DNA of 64,000 nucleotides from Holtiella sp036655075 (lineage in GTDB: Bacteria; Bacillota; Clostridia; Lachnospirales; Cellulosilyticaceae). The notes under the pieces were generated by a model. It was not told where the DNA came from. It worked only from the letters and a program-made list of their open reading frames with translations, and made no database searches. Of the stretch, positions 33,762 to 42,558 are shown piece after piece (position 1 is the stretch's first letter; each line of letters starts with the position of its first letter). The stretch covers positions 1 through 64,000 of the forward strand of contig NZ_JAVVQU010000012.1 of assembly GCF_036655075.1 (NCBI RefSeq), written 5' to 3'. A program made the translations under genes and the position numbers.

Positions 33762-34394
33762 CTACATTAACTCAAATTTAATGGTACTGACTTCTTCATA
33801 CAAACTCATCTTGCTGACTACCTTATACTCTTCACTAAAAATAATATCTTTTTCAGACTTAGCACCCATTACAAAAGGCACCCCCATGGCACGAAGAACA
33901 TACACTCTTGCGCTTTCACTTGTAAGTTGCTCGAAGTTATTGTGTATAAAACGCATGAGGCTTTGACATTCTGGGAGTGTCAGTTCCCCTCCTGCTAATT
34001 TATCTTTTAAAATCTTTGCACTTACAACTTGTTGCATTTGGTCAAGTTCCTTAAGTATCATCATTTCTTTATACATTTGTATCGCCTGCTCTGTTAAAAC
34101 ATTCTTTTTCACAAGACGGTCAAGATCAATACTACTATGCTCAATCTCTACACTAAACATCTTAGCTAAGTCATCTAATGAGGCCTCATCTTTCATATTG
34201 ACAATCATTTCAATACGTTCTAGTATCTTGTGTTTAGGAAAGAATGTTTCTTGTCCTGTTGAAACTGATTTTTTAATAAACCACTCTTCGGGAATAATAT
34301 TTTTTCTCTTCCATCTGTAAAGCTGCCCATAGGAAATACCTGTTTCAATGAGTAAATCTTTCTTTGAAATAAGTTCTTCTTCCATTGTCATCAC
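33762..34394 (-). CDS. yhbD: YhbD-like MerR-type DNA-binding protein (DUF4004)
   Basis: A 210-residue protein with an N-terminal MerR-like winged helix (about 8-75; DLLIETGISYGQLYRWKRKNIIPEEWF) and a helical C-terminal part. In Bacillus subtilis yhbD lies beside the bactofilin genes yhbE and yhbF, as here. The start is uncertain: GTG 34394, ATG 34391 (one-base overlap with the yhbE stop) or ATG 34385, the last having AAGGGTG eight bases upstream. It is the last gene of the bactofilin operon. It may autoregulate the operon; see the direct repeats at 35938-35979. Confidence 0.85.
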   Translation of the reverse strand: MMTMEEELISKKDLLIETGISYGQLYRWKRKNIIPEEWFIKKSVSTGQETFFPKHKILERIEMIVNMKDEASLDDLAKMFSVEIEHSSIDLDRLVKKNVLTEQAIQMYKEMMILKELDQMQQVVSAKILKDKLAGGELTLPECQSLMRFIHNNFEQLTSESARVYVLRAMGVPFVMGAKSEKDIIFSEEYKVVSKMSLYEEVSTIKFELM

Positions 34395-35104
34395 CCTTTT
34401 CTTTCTGCTGTTATTTGTATAATCTCCCCGACTTTTGAGCCTTTATCAATAGAAATAGACTCTGTATATTCTACTTTATCAATACTACAATCTGGCCCTA
34501 TTTCTACGTATTCCCCTCTTATGACCTCAACTTGCGCAGTATCTACATAAATGCGGTCACCTTCTATGACTTTGGCAATGAGGCTTCCCTCTGTATCGCC
34601 AAAGTTCATATTAATATTGTTATTAAACCATTTTCTAATACCGGTTTCATCACTTATAATAACCTTCTTACCTATTTCTACTTCACTTGCCCCAATCTCT
34701 TCTACCTGGCAAGCTCCCAATAATTGAATAAGTACCTTCTCACTATTAATGCGCCCAGCACCTTCTATAGCCCCTCTGACTAAAAAGTGCTCGGTCTCCA
34801 CATCTTCTTGTAAATGAATCATACCATATGCTTTACAAGAGTCTGCTTTAATGCTTCCTCTAATTTCAGCTGCCCCTGCTGTTCTAATGGTTTTGCCTTC
34901 TAAACTTCCATCAATTTCAAAAAATCCTGCCGTTTTTAATTCATCGAAGTAAATATTTCCCTTAGCAGATGCTGAACCTGCACTACTTAGTTTATGACAT
35001 GTAATGTTGCCCTCTAACTCTCCACTTCCTACTATACGGATTTTGTTATACTTACCTTCTATACATTTTCCATCTCCCATAATAAGTACATCACCTGTAG
35101 CCAT
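34391..35104 (-). CDS. yhbE: Bactofilin (YhbE-like polymer-forming protein)
   Basis: A 237-residue protein of repeating short beta-strands with Gly, Ser and Ala in register (GSGELEGNITCHKLSSAGSASAKGN...), the right-handed beta-helix of bactofilins. There is no membrane segment. The C-terminal part (about 140-237) carries a second beta-rich domain (VEVIRGEYVEIGPDCSIDKVEYTESISID) also present in the paralogue YhbF. Bactofilins polymerise without nucleotide and organise envelope enzymes or flagella. It is located 13 bp after yhbF, sharing the operon. Confidence 0.88.
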   Translation of the reverse strand: MATGDVLIMGDGKCIEGKYNKIRIVGSGELEGNITCHKLSSAGSASAKGNIYFDELKTAGFFEIDGSLEGKTIRTAGAAEIRGSIKADSCKAYGMIHLQEDVETEHFLVRGAIEGAGRINSEKVLIQLLGACQVEEIGASEVEIGKKVIISDETGIRKWFNNNINMNFGDTEGSLIAKVIEGDRIYVDTAQVEVIRGEYVEIGPDCSIDKVEYTESISIDKGSKVGEIIQITAERKG

Positions 35105-35117
35105 CTTCTCAACCTCC

Positions 35118-35855
35118 TTAAAGTTTTATTACTTCGATTACTTCAGCCTGGTCACTTATTTGAATTGTCTCATGATATTCTAATTTTTCAATTCTACAAT
35201 TTGGTCCTATGACCACGCGTTCTCCTCGTACAACTTTAATATGAGCATTTTCTACGTAAATGTCATCACCCTCTACTAAGTTGCCATTTATTGTACTGGT
35301 ACCTCCTGTAAACATTCCAAAGATTTTATACAGGTAAGGTCTAGAACTTTCAGTATAACCATTAATAGAAATTTTACTTGCACCCATTTCATTAAAGGTA
35401 CAACTTCCATTTCCAGCTCTACATTCTATACGAATCTTTTCTGCATTAATAATTCCAGAGTTTTTAATGCCTCCATCTATATTCACTTCTTCTGCTTCAA
35501 TGTTTTTACCTACATTTAACATTCCTGAAGCCGATACCTTCTCACATTTAATATCTCCTCCAATGTTTGTAGCACCAGAACTGGCTAGTGTCCCACCTTT
35601 CATGTCTCCATCAATTCTACAAGATCCACTTACTCTTAGCTCTTTAGCTTCTACACTGCCAGTGACTTTACCAGATCCTGAACAGCCAAATCGGTCACAT
35701 ACTACACTTCCATTGACTCTTGCTGAGCCTGATCCTGAAAATCTAATGCATTTTAAGTCTCCATTAATTTTTCCTGCTCCACTGATTGATACTACATCAA
35801 ATTCCCCTCCTGGATAACTCCCTGCGCCACTAATGTGCAAATCTCTATTTCCCAT
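35118..35855 (-). CDS. yhbF: Bactofilin (YhbF-like polymer-forming protein)
   Basis: A 245-residue paralogue of the adjacent gene (same layout, same C-terminal VKVVRGERVVIGPNCRIEKLEYHETI segment). The central part (about 10-135) is a regular beta-helix with six-residue repeats such as GSGKVTGSVEAKELRVSGSCRIDG. The pair of bactofilins may co-polymerise; in B. subtilis the equivalents are needed for normal flagellar assembly. It is the first gene of the operon. A ribosome binding site (AGAGGG) precedes ATG. Function in this organism is inferred. Confidence 0.88.
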   Translation of the reverse strand: MGNRDLHISGAGSYPGGEFDVVSISGAGKINGDLKCIRFSGSGSARVNGSVVCDRFGCSGSGKVTGSVEAKELRVSGSCRIDGDMKGGTLASSGATNIGGDIKCEKVSASGMLNVGKNIEAEEVNIDGGIKNSGIINAEKIRIECRAGNGSCTFNEMGASKISINGYTESSRPYLYKIFGMFTGGTSTINGNLVEGDDIYVENAHIKVVRGERVVIGPNCRIEKLEYHETIQISDQAEVIEVIKL

Positions 35856-35937
35856 TTCATATACCCTCTTCTCTTTTAATTATTCTAAAATATATAGTCA
35901 AATTTATAATCTTTTTATTTATACTTATATAGTAGCA

Positions 35938-35979
35938 CAACATTGTTTTGTTGTAAATATATTTTTGCAACATTGTTTT
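35938..35979. repeat. Direct repeats upstream of the bactofilin operon
   Basis: CAACATTGTTTT occurs at 35938-35949 and again at 35968-35979, start to start 30 bp, about three DNA turns. Each copy is part of an imperfect inverted repeat (CAACattgttttGTTG at the first). The position, about 85-125 bp upstream of yhbF, suits an operator or activator site. The binding protein is unknown; YhbD (MerR-like) is a candidate. Confidence 0.55.
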
Positions 35980-35986
35980 ACTATAT

Positions 35987-36026
35987 AAAAAGTCTTGTAG
36001 AACACGGTGTATTCTACAAGACTTTT
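35987..36026 (-). terminator. Terminator of clpB
   Basis: AAAAGTCTTGTAGAA pairs with TTCTACAAGACTTTT across a 9-nt loop, 18 bp after the clpB stop codon. On the minus strand the stem ends in TTTTT. Confidence 0.9.
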
Positions 36027-36043
36027 GTATAGTTATTTTCTTT

Positions 36044-38647
36044 TTACTTTTCTATTTCTATTTGAAGTTCGCCTACTTGGTAATCCACTACGAATGTTGA
36101 GAATGGTTCCACTTCATTAGCAATGAGCATGCGTCCAATAAGAGTCTCTACTTTACGTTGTAAGAAGCGCTTAAGTGGTCTTGCACCAAACACTGGGTCA
36201 AATCCTTGGTCTGCAAGGTAAGTTTTCGCTTCCTGTGTCAGCCTTACAGTCAATTGTCTATCTACTAGACGTTTGTTAAGGTCTTTGATAAGAAGGTCCA
36301 CGATTTGAATGATTTGTTCTTTCATAAGTGGTTTGTAGATTACAATATCATCTAGACGATTCAAGAACTCTGGTCTAAAATGCATCTTAAGTCTATTATT
36401 TACTCCTTCTTCTACAGTTGGTGTAATCTCACCTGTTTCTGTAATCCCTTCTAGAATCAGGTCAGAACCTATATTAGAAGTTAAGATGATAATAGTGTTT
36501 TTAAAATCTACAGTACGTCCTTTAGAGTCTGTAATACGTCCATCATCTAAGACTTGAAGGAGTACATTAAACACATCCGGATGGGCCTTTTCTACTTCAT
36601 CAAAAAGAATAACAGCATAAGGCTTACGTCTTACAGCTTCTGTAAGCTGCCCGCCTTCTTCATAGCCTACATAGCCTGGAGGTGCTCCAATAAGTCTTGC
36701 CACTGCGTGTTTTTCCATATACTCACTCATATCAATACGAATCATTGCACTTTCATCATCGAAGAGTGCTTCAGCTAACGCTTTGGCAAGTTCTGTTTTC
36801 CCTACACCTGTTGGCCCAAGGAAAAGGAAGGAACCGATAGGTCTACGTGGGTCCTTTATTCCTGCACGTGCACGAATGATGGCATCACTTACTTTAGATA
36901 CTGCTTCTTCTTGACCAATGACACGTTTGTGAATAATTTCTTCTAATCTAAGTAGTTTGTGACGTTCACCTTCCATGAGTTTCGTTACAGGAATTTGAGT
37001 CCATCTAGAGATAATTTTTGCAATCTCTTCTTCATTGACTTTGTCACGGAGCAAGCCTGCTTCACCAAGTGCATGCACCTTACCTTCTACTTCTTTTAGC
37101 TTTCTTTCAAGTCCTGGAATAATACCATATTTGTATTCCGCTACTTTATTTAAGTCATATTCTCTTTCATACTTTTGCATCATAGCCGTAGCTTGCTCTA
37201 TCTCTTCTTTTGCATTTCTTACAGAAGTAATAAGTTCTTTTTCATTTTCCCATTTGACGCGCATAGCATTGAATACATCTTTAAGTTCTGCTAATTCTTT
37301 TCTTGTTTCTTTTAAGCTTTCTTTAGAGACTGCGTCATCTTCTTTTTTGAGTGCCGCCTCGGCAATTTCTAGTTGCATGACCTTACGCGCAATTTCATCT
37401 AACTCTGTTGGCATAGAATCCATTTCAGTACGGAGCATTGCACAAGCTTCATCTACTAAGTCAATGGCTTTGTCTGGCAAGAAACGGTCTGAGATATAAC
37501 GATCTGAGAGAGTTGCTGCCGCAATAAGGGCATTATCTTGAATTTGTACACCATGATAAATCTCATAGCGTTCTCTAAGTCCACGTAAAATAGCAATGGT
37601 GTCTTCTACTGTAGGCTCGCTTACCATAACAGGTTGGAAACGACGTTCAAGGGCAGCATCTTTTTCAATGTATTGGCGGTGTTCATTAAGTGTTGTTGCA
37701 CCGATACAATGAAGCTCTCCACGTGCAAGCATTGGTTTTAATAAATTCCCTGCATCCATAGAACCTTCTGTTTTCCCTGCCCCAACAATGTTGTGAATTT
37801 CATCAATAAAGAGGATAATGCGTCCTTCACTTTTCTTAATTTCATCTAGAACCGCTTTAAGTCTTTCTTCAAATTCTCCTCTGAACTTGGCCCCTGCAAT
37901 CAATGCACCCATATCTAATGAGAATACCGTTTTATCTTTCAAGCTTTCTGGCACATCTCCATTTAAGATACGTTGTGCTAACCCCTCTGCAATAGCTGTC
38001 TTACCTACTCCAGGCTCTCCAATAAGTACAGGGTTATTCTTTGTCTTACGAGAAAGAATACGAATGACATTTCGAATTTCACTATCACGTCCAATAACAG
38101 GGTCTAGTTTTCCATCTCTTGCACGTTGCACAAGGTCATAGCCATATTTGGAAAGGACATCATAGGTCCCCTCTGGTGCATCACTTGTGACACGGCTCGC
38201 ACCACGTACTTGTTTAAGTACTTCACCAAAGTTTTTCTTATTGATGTTATAAGCACGTAAGATATTGCCAACTTCGTAGTTAGCTGTTTCAATAAGCGCT
38301 AGCATAATATGCTCTACAGAGATATATTCATCTTGCATTTTATCTGCTAGCTTTTCACTTTTCACAAGCATTTTGTCCACATCTTGTGAGATATAAATCT
38401 TGTCTGCTTCACGTCCTGGGCCTGAAACTTTAGACTTTTTATTAATCGCTGAGATAACAGCTGATTTGACTACACCCACGTCACTGTTCATCTTTGTTAA
38501 AATACTTGGTATCAATCCATCTTCTTGGTCTAACAGGGCATAAAACACATGCTCTTGGTCTACTGCATTGTTCTGATGACTAATCGCCACACTTTGTGCA
38601 TCATTTAAAGCTTCTAATGATTTTTGAGTAAATTTTTGCATATTCAT
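36044..38647 (-). CDS. clpB: ATP-dependent protein disaggregase ClpB
   Basis: An 867-residue AAA+ chaperone that extracts polypeptides from aggregates together with DnaK. In order: Clp N-domain (about 1-145), first AAA module with Walker A GEPGVGKTA and Walker B ILFIDEIHN, coiled M-domain (about 405-525), second AAA module with GPTGVGKTE, and the C-terminal D2-small domain (QGFDPVFGARPLKRFLQ). It is full length. The start ATG has GGAGG seven bases before it. It is downstream of the unknown gene 38694-39341 with a 46-bp gap and no terminator, so both are expected to be transcribed from the promoter at 39392. No CIRCE or CtsR box was seen. Confidence 0.98.
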   Translation of the reverse strand: MNMQKFTQKSLEALNDAQSVAISHQNNAVDQEHVFYALLDQEDGLIPSILTKMNSDVGVVKSAVISAINKKSKVSGPGREADKIYISQDVDKMLVKSEKLADKMQDEYISVEHIMLALIETANYEVGNILRAYNINKKNFGEVLKQVRGASRVTSDAPEGTYDVLSKYGYDLVQRARDGKLDPVIGRDSEIRNVIRILSRKTKNNPVLIGEPGVGKTAIAEGLAQRILNGDVPESLKDKTVFSLDMGALIAGAKFRGEFEERLKAVLDEIKKSEGRIILFIDEIHNIVGAGKTEGSMDAGNLLKPMLARGELHCIGATTLNEHRQYIEKDAALERRFQPVMVSEPTVEDTIAILRGLRERYEIYHGVQIQDNALIAAATLSDRYISDRFLPDKAIDLVDEACAMLRTEMDSMPTELDEIARKVMQLEIAEAALKKEDDAVSKESLKETRKELAELKDVFNAMRVKWENEKELITSVRNAKEEIEQATAMMQKYEREYDLNKVAEYKYGIIPGLERKLKEVEGKVHALGEAGLLRDKVNEEEIAKIISRWTQIPVTKLMEGERHKLLRLEEIIHKRVIGQEEAVSKVSDAIIRARAGIKDPRRPIGSFLFLGPTGVGKTELAKALAEALFDDESAMIRIDMSEYMEKHAVARLIGAPPGYVGYEEGGQLTEAVRRKPYAVILFDEVEKAHPDVFNVLLQVLDDGRITDSKGRTVDFKNTIIILTSNIGSDLILEGITETGEITPTVEEGVNNRLKMHFRPEFLNRLDDIVIYKPLMKEQIIQIVDLLIKDLNKRLVDRQLTVRLTQEAKTYLADQGFDPVFGARPLKRFLQRKVETLIGRMLIANEVEPFSTFVVDYQVGELQIEIEK

Positions 38648-38693
38648 ACTGTTACCTCCTCAATATGTTGAAATCAATTTTATAAGATTTTAT

Positions 38694-39341
38694 TTAAACA
38701 CGAATAAAACATTGGCTTAAGTACTGTCCATAATGAGTACTTAATTCTTTATTTAAATAAGGTATATTCTCATTATATTCAAAATAGATTTTAATGCCTT
38801 TATCGATAGCTTTAATATAATCTGCTATAGCATTGGCTATGGCTTCACCATCATGCCTTCCTTCATCTTGCCGCATGAGCTCACGTGTCCATTTTCCACT
38901 TTGGTCCATTTGCCACCCTGGTAGTTGCATCTGATGCTCATACATACTCCACAACTCAAAAAATTGGGAGAGATAGTTTTGCAAAACGTCACTTTGTGTT
39001 CTAGAAATCATCTTCAACTCACCAATTCTTTGGCTATGTCCTCTATCTAATGTAATCGCATAACGAATGGTCGGATTATACTTATACCGCAAGACGCTTC
39101 GTATACTCATCATAGAATCTGCTGCTTGAGGTTGAATTTGAAAGTGACTATAACCATTTAAAAGTTTTTCCACTTGGTTAAACACATTTTTCATTTGCAT
39201 CTCAGGGGTAATGAGTGCAACTTTTTCTGCAAGTATTTGATTGATTAAATTAGAACGACTTGTATTTAAACTATATGCTAAAGTATCAATGGCTTCTACC
39301 ACATCATCCATAAGGACAATACTGTATACACTTTTTTTCAT
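38694..39341 (-). CDS. Ribbon-helix-helix-like protein of unknown function, ahead of clpB
   Basis: A 215-residue protein. Residues 1-40 look like a ribbon-helix-helix DNA-binding domain (YSIVLMDDVVEAIDTLAYSLNTSRSNLINQIL). The remaining 170 residues are mixed alpha/beta (ALNRIGELKMISRTQSD-like charged helices) without a known domain. It lies upstream of clpB on the same strand, with a very good promoter (TTGACA / TACAAT). It could repress its own operon or be a ClpB partner; neither is shown. It starts with ATG behind GAGGTGATGAG. Confidence 0.65.
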   Translation of the reverse strand: MKKSVYSIVLMDDVVEAIDTLAYSLNTSRSNLINQILAEKVALITPEMQMKNVFNQVEKLLNGYSHFQIQPQAADSMMSIRSVLRYKYNPTIRYAITLDRGHSQRIGELKMISRTQSDVLQNYLSQFFELWSMYEHQMQLPGWQMDQSGKWTRELMRQDEGRHDGEAIANAIADYIKAIDKGIKIYFEYNENIPYLNKELSTHYGQYLSQCFIRV

Positions 39342-39363
39342 CTCATCACCTCTTTATAGTTAT

Positions 39364-39392
39364 ATTGTATGTGCTTTTATTTTTCTTGTCAA
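39364..39392 (-). promoter_or_regulatory. Promoter of the RHH-clpB operon
   Basis: Minus strand: TTGACA (39392-39387), 17-nt spacer, TACAAT (39369-39364), close to the sigma-A consensus. No CtsR (GGTCAAA) repeat or CIRCE element is visible around it, which suggests regulation other than these two heat-shock systems. Confidence 0.82.
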
Positions 39393-39547
39393 CTATATTA
39401 TATAATTATTTAATCAAATTATTATGGCATTTTTTTCCTTTTTCTTACTTTCCCTTGATATTACAGACTTTCTACTCCATATATACGGGATATCTTTTGC
39501 AACTTTGAAAGACTAGGTTTTCCCCTTTTTAGATTTTTTACTCAAAA

Positions 39548-39580
39548 AAAGCATGACTCTTTGATGTGGAGTCATGCTTT
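39548..39580 (-). terminator. Terminator of the sulfatase gene
   Basis: AAAGCATGACTC / GAGTCATGCTTT, 12 bp perfect with a 9-nt loop, followed on the minus strand by TTTTGAG. It lies 12 bp after the sulfatase stop. Confidence 0.9.
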
Positions 39581-39592
39581 CTACTCAATTTA

Positions 39593-40996
39593 TTAATCTT
39601 CGTAATCTTGATACTGTGCTTTCATTTCATAGAGTTTTACTTTGAGCGCTTCTACCACTTCACTGTACGCCGGGTCATCATAGGTATTTTGAACTTCTTC
39701 TCTATCACTTCTTAAGTCAAAGAGTTCCCATTGGGGCCATTGTTTATCTTCCACTTCTTTTAGACATACCCCACTAAAGTCTCTCGCTTCTTTTAAATAA
39801 CAAATAAGCTTATAGTCTAGTGTACGAATACCATAGTGTGGAGACACGCCGTGTTCCCCTTTGTATACCCAGTATCTATAGTAAAGACTATTACTCCAAT
39901 CCTCTGGTGTATTGCCTTCTAATATAGCTTTGAAACTACATCCTTGCATATCCTCTGGAATTTCAACCCCTACATAGTCTAAGAAAGTCTCTGCAAAGTC
40001 TAAGTTAGCAACAAGCTCATTAATCACTGTTCCTGCTGGAATAACTTTTGGATAGCTCATTAAAAATGGCATTCTAAGTGACTCTTCTAACATATAGCGT
40101 TTGTCAAACCACCCATGATCACCTAGAAAGAATCCTTGGTCAGATGTATAGACAACAATAGTATCTTCTAATATCTCCTCTTCTTCTAGATAGTCTAGCA
40201 GTCTACCAATGTTATCATCTACAGAAGCAATACATCTAAGGTAGTCTTTCATATAACGTTGGTATTTCCAATATTTTAGTTCTGCTTCAGTTAATCCCTC
40301 AGGGAAAGATTGTTTTAAGTCAAACTCTGTAAGTTCTTCTATTTTCATCAGATTGAATTTAACCGCATCACTACGTCCTTCGTAGGTATCATTAAAAGTA
40401 TCTGGTACAGGAATCTCCACATCTTCATACATATCTTTGTGTTTTTCATCTGGTACCCAGTTACGATGCGGTGCCTTATGATGACACATCATGAAGAAAG
40501 GTTTTTCTTCATCTCTGTTTTTAATCCAATCTATAGTCAAGTCTGTTACGATATCTGTTGCATAACCTGTATATTGTTTAAGCTCACCCATATCATACAT
40601 TGTTGGATTAATATATGCACCTTGACCTGGGAAGATGTTCCAGTAGTCAAATCCTGTTGGATCATTGTCTCCACCATGACCTAAATGCCACTTCCCAATA
40701 ATACTTGTTTGGTAACCATTTGCTTGTAGAATTTTAGGTAAAGTCTGTTGACGTCCATCAAATTTATCTTGTAGAGTTTTAACCCCATTAAGATGACTAT
40801 GTTTACCAGATAAAATAACTGCACGGCTTGGTGCACAAATAGAATTTGTACAAAAACAATTGTCAAACCTTGCACCCATATTTGCTAGACGGTCCATTTG
40901 AGGTGTTGTATTCACCTTACTTCCATAACAACTCATGGCATGGGCAGCATGGTCATCAGTCATAATAAAAAGAATATTAGGTTGTTTCTTCTTCAT
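39593..40996 (-). CDS. Sulfatase (Cys-type, formylglycine-dependent)
   Basis: A 467-residue alkaline-phosphatase-superfamily sulfatase without a signal peptide. Metal ligands D14/D15 (IMTDDHAAHAM) and the modification motif C54-A-P-S-R58 (CAPSRAVILSG) are present; the Cys must be oxidised to formylglycine, in anaerobes by a radical-SAM enzyme (anSME), which is not in this window. Later metal residues lie in TSDQGFFLGDHGWFDKR. The likely substrate is a sulfated sugar or choline-type ester, desulfated in the cytoplasm after import. It is divergent from the AraC regulator at 41120, the probable controller. Confidence 0.9.
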   Translation of the reverse strand: MKKKQPNILFIMTDDHAAHAMSCYGSKVNTTPQMDRLANMGARFDNCFCTNSICAPSRAVILSGKHSHLNGVKTLQDKFDGRQQTLPKILQANGYQTSIIGKWHLGHGGDNDPTGFDYWNIFPGQGAYINPTMYDMGELKQYTGYATDIVTDLTIDWIKNRDEEKPFFMMCHHKAPHRNWVPDEKHKDMYEDVEIPVPDTFNDTYEGRSDAVKFNLMKIEELTEFDLKQSFPEGLTEAELKYWKYQRYMKDYLRCIASVDDNIGRLLDYLEEEEILEDTIVVYTSDQGFFLGDHGWFDKRYMLEESLRMPFLMSYPKVIPAGTVINELVANLDFAETFLDYVGVEIPEDMQGCSFKAILEGNTPEDWSNSLYYRYWVYKGEHGVSPHYGIRTLDYKLICYLKEARDFSGVCLKEVEDKQWPQWELFDLRSDREEVQNTYDDPAYSEVVEALKVKLYEMKAQYQDYED

Positions 40997-41119
40997 ATGT
41001 GTCTCTCCTCTATATTGAATAGTGTATGGTTACTATAACAAATATTTGCCCTTATTTCTTTTCATTTTATACTGTGTTACAATATTATAAATCATTTTAT
41101 CGTTATAGGAGTTTTTAAT

Positions 41120-41977
41120 ATGCCAATGCGCTTAGCAACCAAGAGAACCGTTATCGACTATACTTCTATTGATCCCTTTTTCAACTTTCAACTGGGGAAG
41201 GTATGTCACAATGCAGCCAATACCCCTTTAGAAGAACATGTTCACCCAAATGCTCTTGAACTTACTTACTTCGTCCGCGGGGAACAAGTTTATACTGTAC
41301 ATGCTACACCATATACCGTTAAAAGTGGTGAAGTTTTTCTCACTTTACCCAACGAACGTCATAGCTCTGGTCACTATCCTAAGGATAAATCTCAATTTTA
41401 TTACCTAATTATAGACCAAGCTTTTCTAAGACAACTTCTTTTTAACGAATCAGAAAGTCTTACTCTACTAAATGCACTGATGCATATTGAACCCCGTTCC
41501 TTTAAGGTAAATACAAGCCTTACCGCTGATTTCGAGGCGCTTTTAGCTTGTGGGTTAGACTCTTCACCCTATCACAAAACAAGCATAAGTCTTCTTCTTT
41601 CTCATATTTTACTTCAGCTTGTACAAGCCAAAACCCACTGTTCCCCTCACCCAGCCGTTCCTATGCAAGAAGTTCTTGAGTATATTCAGCATCACCTTGA
41701 AGAACCCATCTCCTTATCTCAGCTTGCACGTATCGCGAATCTTTCTGAAGGACGCTTCAAAACCAAGTTTAAGCACTATGTAGGCACACCGCCTAGGGAA
41801 TACATCTTAAGAGAAAAAGTGAAACAAGCTAAAGCACTTTTAGAGAACTCTGACCTTACAATTACTCAAATAAGTTATCACCTAGGTTTCTCTTCTAGCC
41901 AGTACTTCTCTACCGTATTCAAACGCTTTACTTCTACGTCACCTCTAGACTACCGTCACCAACATGTAATGGATTAA
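41120..41977 (+). CDS. AraC-family transcriptional regulator
   Basis: A 285-residue regulator: N-terminal cupin-like sensing domain (about 15-160; EEHVHPNALELTYFVRGEQVYTV) and C-terminal AraC helix-turn-helix pair (about 190-285; SLSQLARIANLSEGRFKTKFK and the last signature SYHLGFSSSQYFSTVFKRFTSTSPLDYR). It is divergent from the sulfatase gene, separated by 123 bp, so it probably controls use of the sulfated sugar. Its start has AGGAG and it ends at its own terminator. The effector is probably a sugar. Confidence 0.9.
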   Translation: MPMRLATKRTVIDYTSIDPFFNFQLGKVCHNAANTPLEEHVHPNALELTYFVRGEQVYTVHATPYTVKSGEVFLTLPNERHSSGHYPKDKSQFYYLIIDQAFLRQLLFNESESLTLLNALMHIEPRSFKVNTSLTADFEALLACGLDSSPYHKTSISLLLSHILLQLVQAKTHCSPHPAVPMQEVLEYIQHHLEEPISLSQLARIANLSEGRFKTKFKHYVGTPPREYILREKVKQAKALLENSDLTITQISYHLGFSSSQYFSTVFKRFTSTSPLDYRHQHVMD

Positions 41978-41994
41978 TATTATTAATCCCACAA

Positions 41995-42022
41995 AAAAGA
42001 GGGGGTTACTTCCCCCTCTTTT
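41995..42022 (+). terminator. Terminator of the AraC gene
   Basis: AAAAGAGGGGG / CCCCCTCTTTT with a 6-nt loop, GC-rich stem and T-run on the plus strand, 17 bp after the stop codon. It also lies just past the end of the convergent acetyltransferase gene. Confidence 0.92.
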
Positions 42023-42032
42023 GCATCTAAGT

Positions 42033-42467
42033 CTATATCTTTTTTGTAAAGGTATATCCTTTTTCTTCATATCCACTTTGCTTATAAAAAAGTTCAGCAT
42101 CTGGTGTTTCTAGTCGGCTATTCATAACGATTCTATGTATGCATCGTTTTTGTGCATACCCTTCTACACCCAATAAAAGCTCCCTAGCGACTTTCTCATT
42201 ACGGTACGCTTCTTGCACAGCTAATGCTGTAATTTCAATATATTCCTCATCAAAATCATAAGCCATAGACTTATGAAGTCCTACAAATCCTATTATTTCT
42301 CTTTGATTAAGTGCAACAAGCATATGATAATCTGGGTGCACTTGAAATCTTCTCAGGCGCGCAATAACTTGCTGCTGCGTTGAATGATTATATCCTAATT
42401 CCTTAGTAATTAATGATGCAACAGCAATTGCATCTTGCATCTCATAAGATCTAATTGTAATGTCCAT
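42033..42467 (-). CDS. GNAT-family N-acetyltransferase
   Basis: A 144-residue acetyltransferase with acetyl-CoA-binding segment VQEAYRNEKVARELLLGVEGYAQ (the usual Q/RxxGxG/A is relaxed to RNEKVA) and strands MVALNQREIIGFVGLHK and ITALAV before it. The start chosen is the ATG at 42467 with AGGAGG six bases upstream; an upstream extension of 14 codons lacks a site and overlaps the terminator of the next gene. The substrate is unknown. It is probably monocistronic, because a hairpin terminator lies between it and the oxidoreductase. Confidence 0.85.
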   Translation of the reverse strand: MDITIRSYEMQDAIAVASLITKELGYNHSTQQQVIARLRRFQVHPDYHMLVALNQREIIGFVGLHKSMAYDFDEEYIEITALAVQEAYRNEKVARELLLGVEGYAQKRCIHRIVMNSRLETPDAELFYKQSGYEEKGYTFTKKI

Positions 42468-42488
42468 TTGTTCCTCCTTACAGATAAA

Positions 42489-42525
42489 AGAACCTTCTCT
42501 TACATCCATTATAAGAGAAGGTTCT
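42489..42525 (-). terminator. Terminator of the flavoprotein gene
   Basis: AGAACCTTCTCTTA / TAAGAGAAGGTTCT, 14 bp perfect with a 9-nt loop, 34 bp downstream of the oxidoreductase stop. The stem continues on the minus strand into TTTTATC. Confidence 0.88.
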
Positions 42526-42558
42526 ACATTAAGCTATCTATTTTTGTAAAATCCCAAA

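Noticed and set aside
39342..39450. CtsR or CIRCE heat-shock operator for clpB
   Set aside because: No GGTCAAA tandem or CIRCE inverted repeat is visible; only a consensus promoter.
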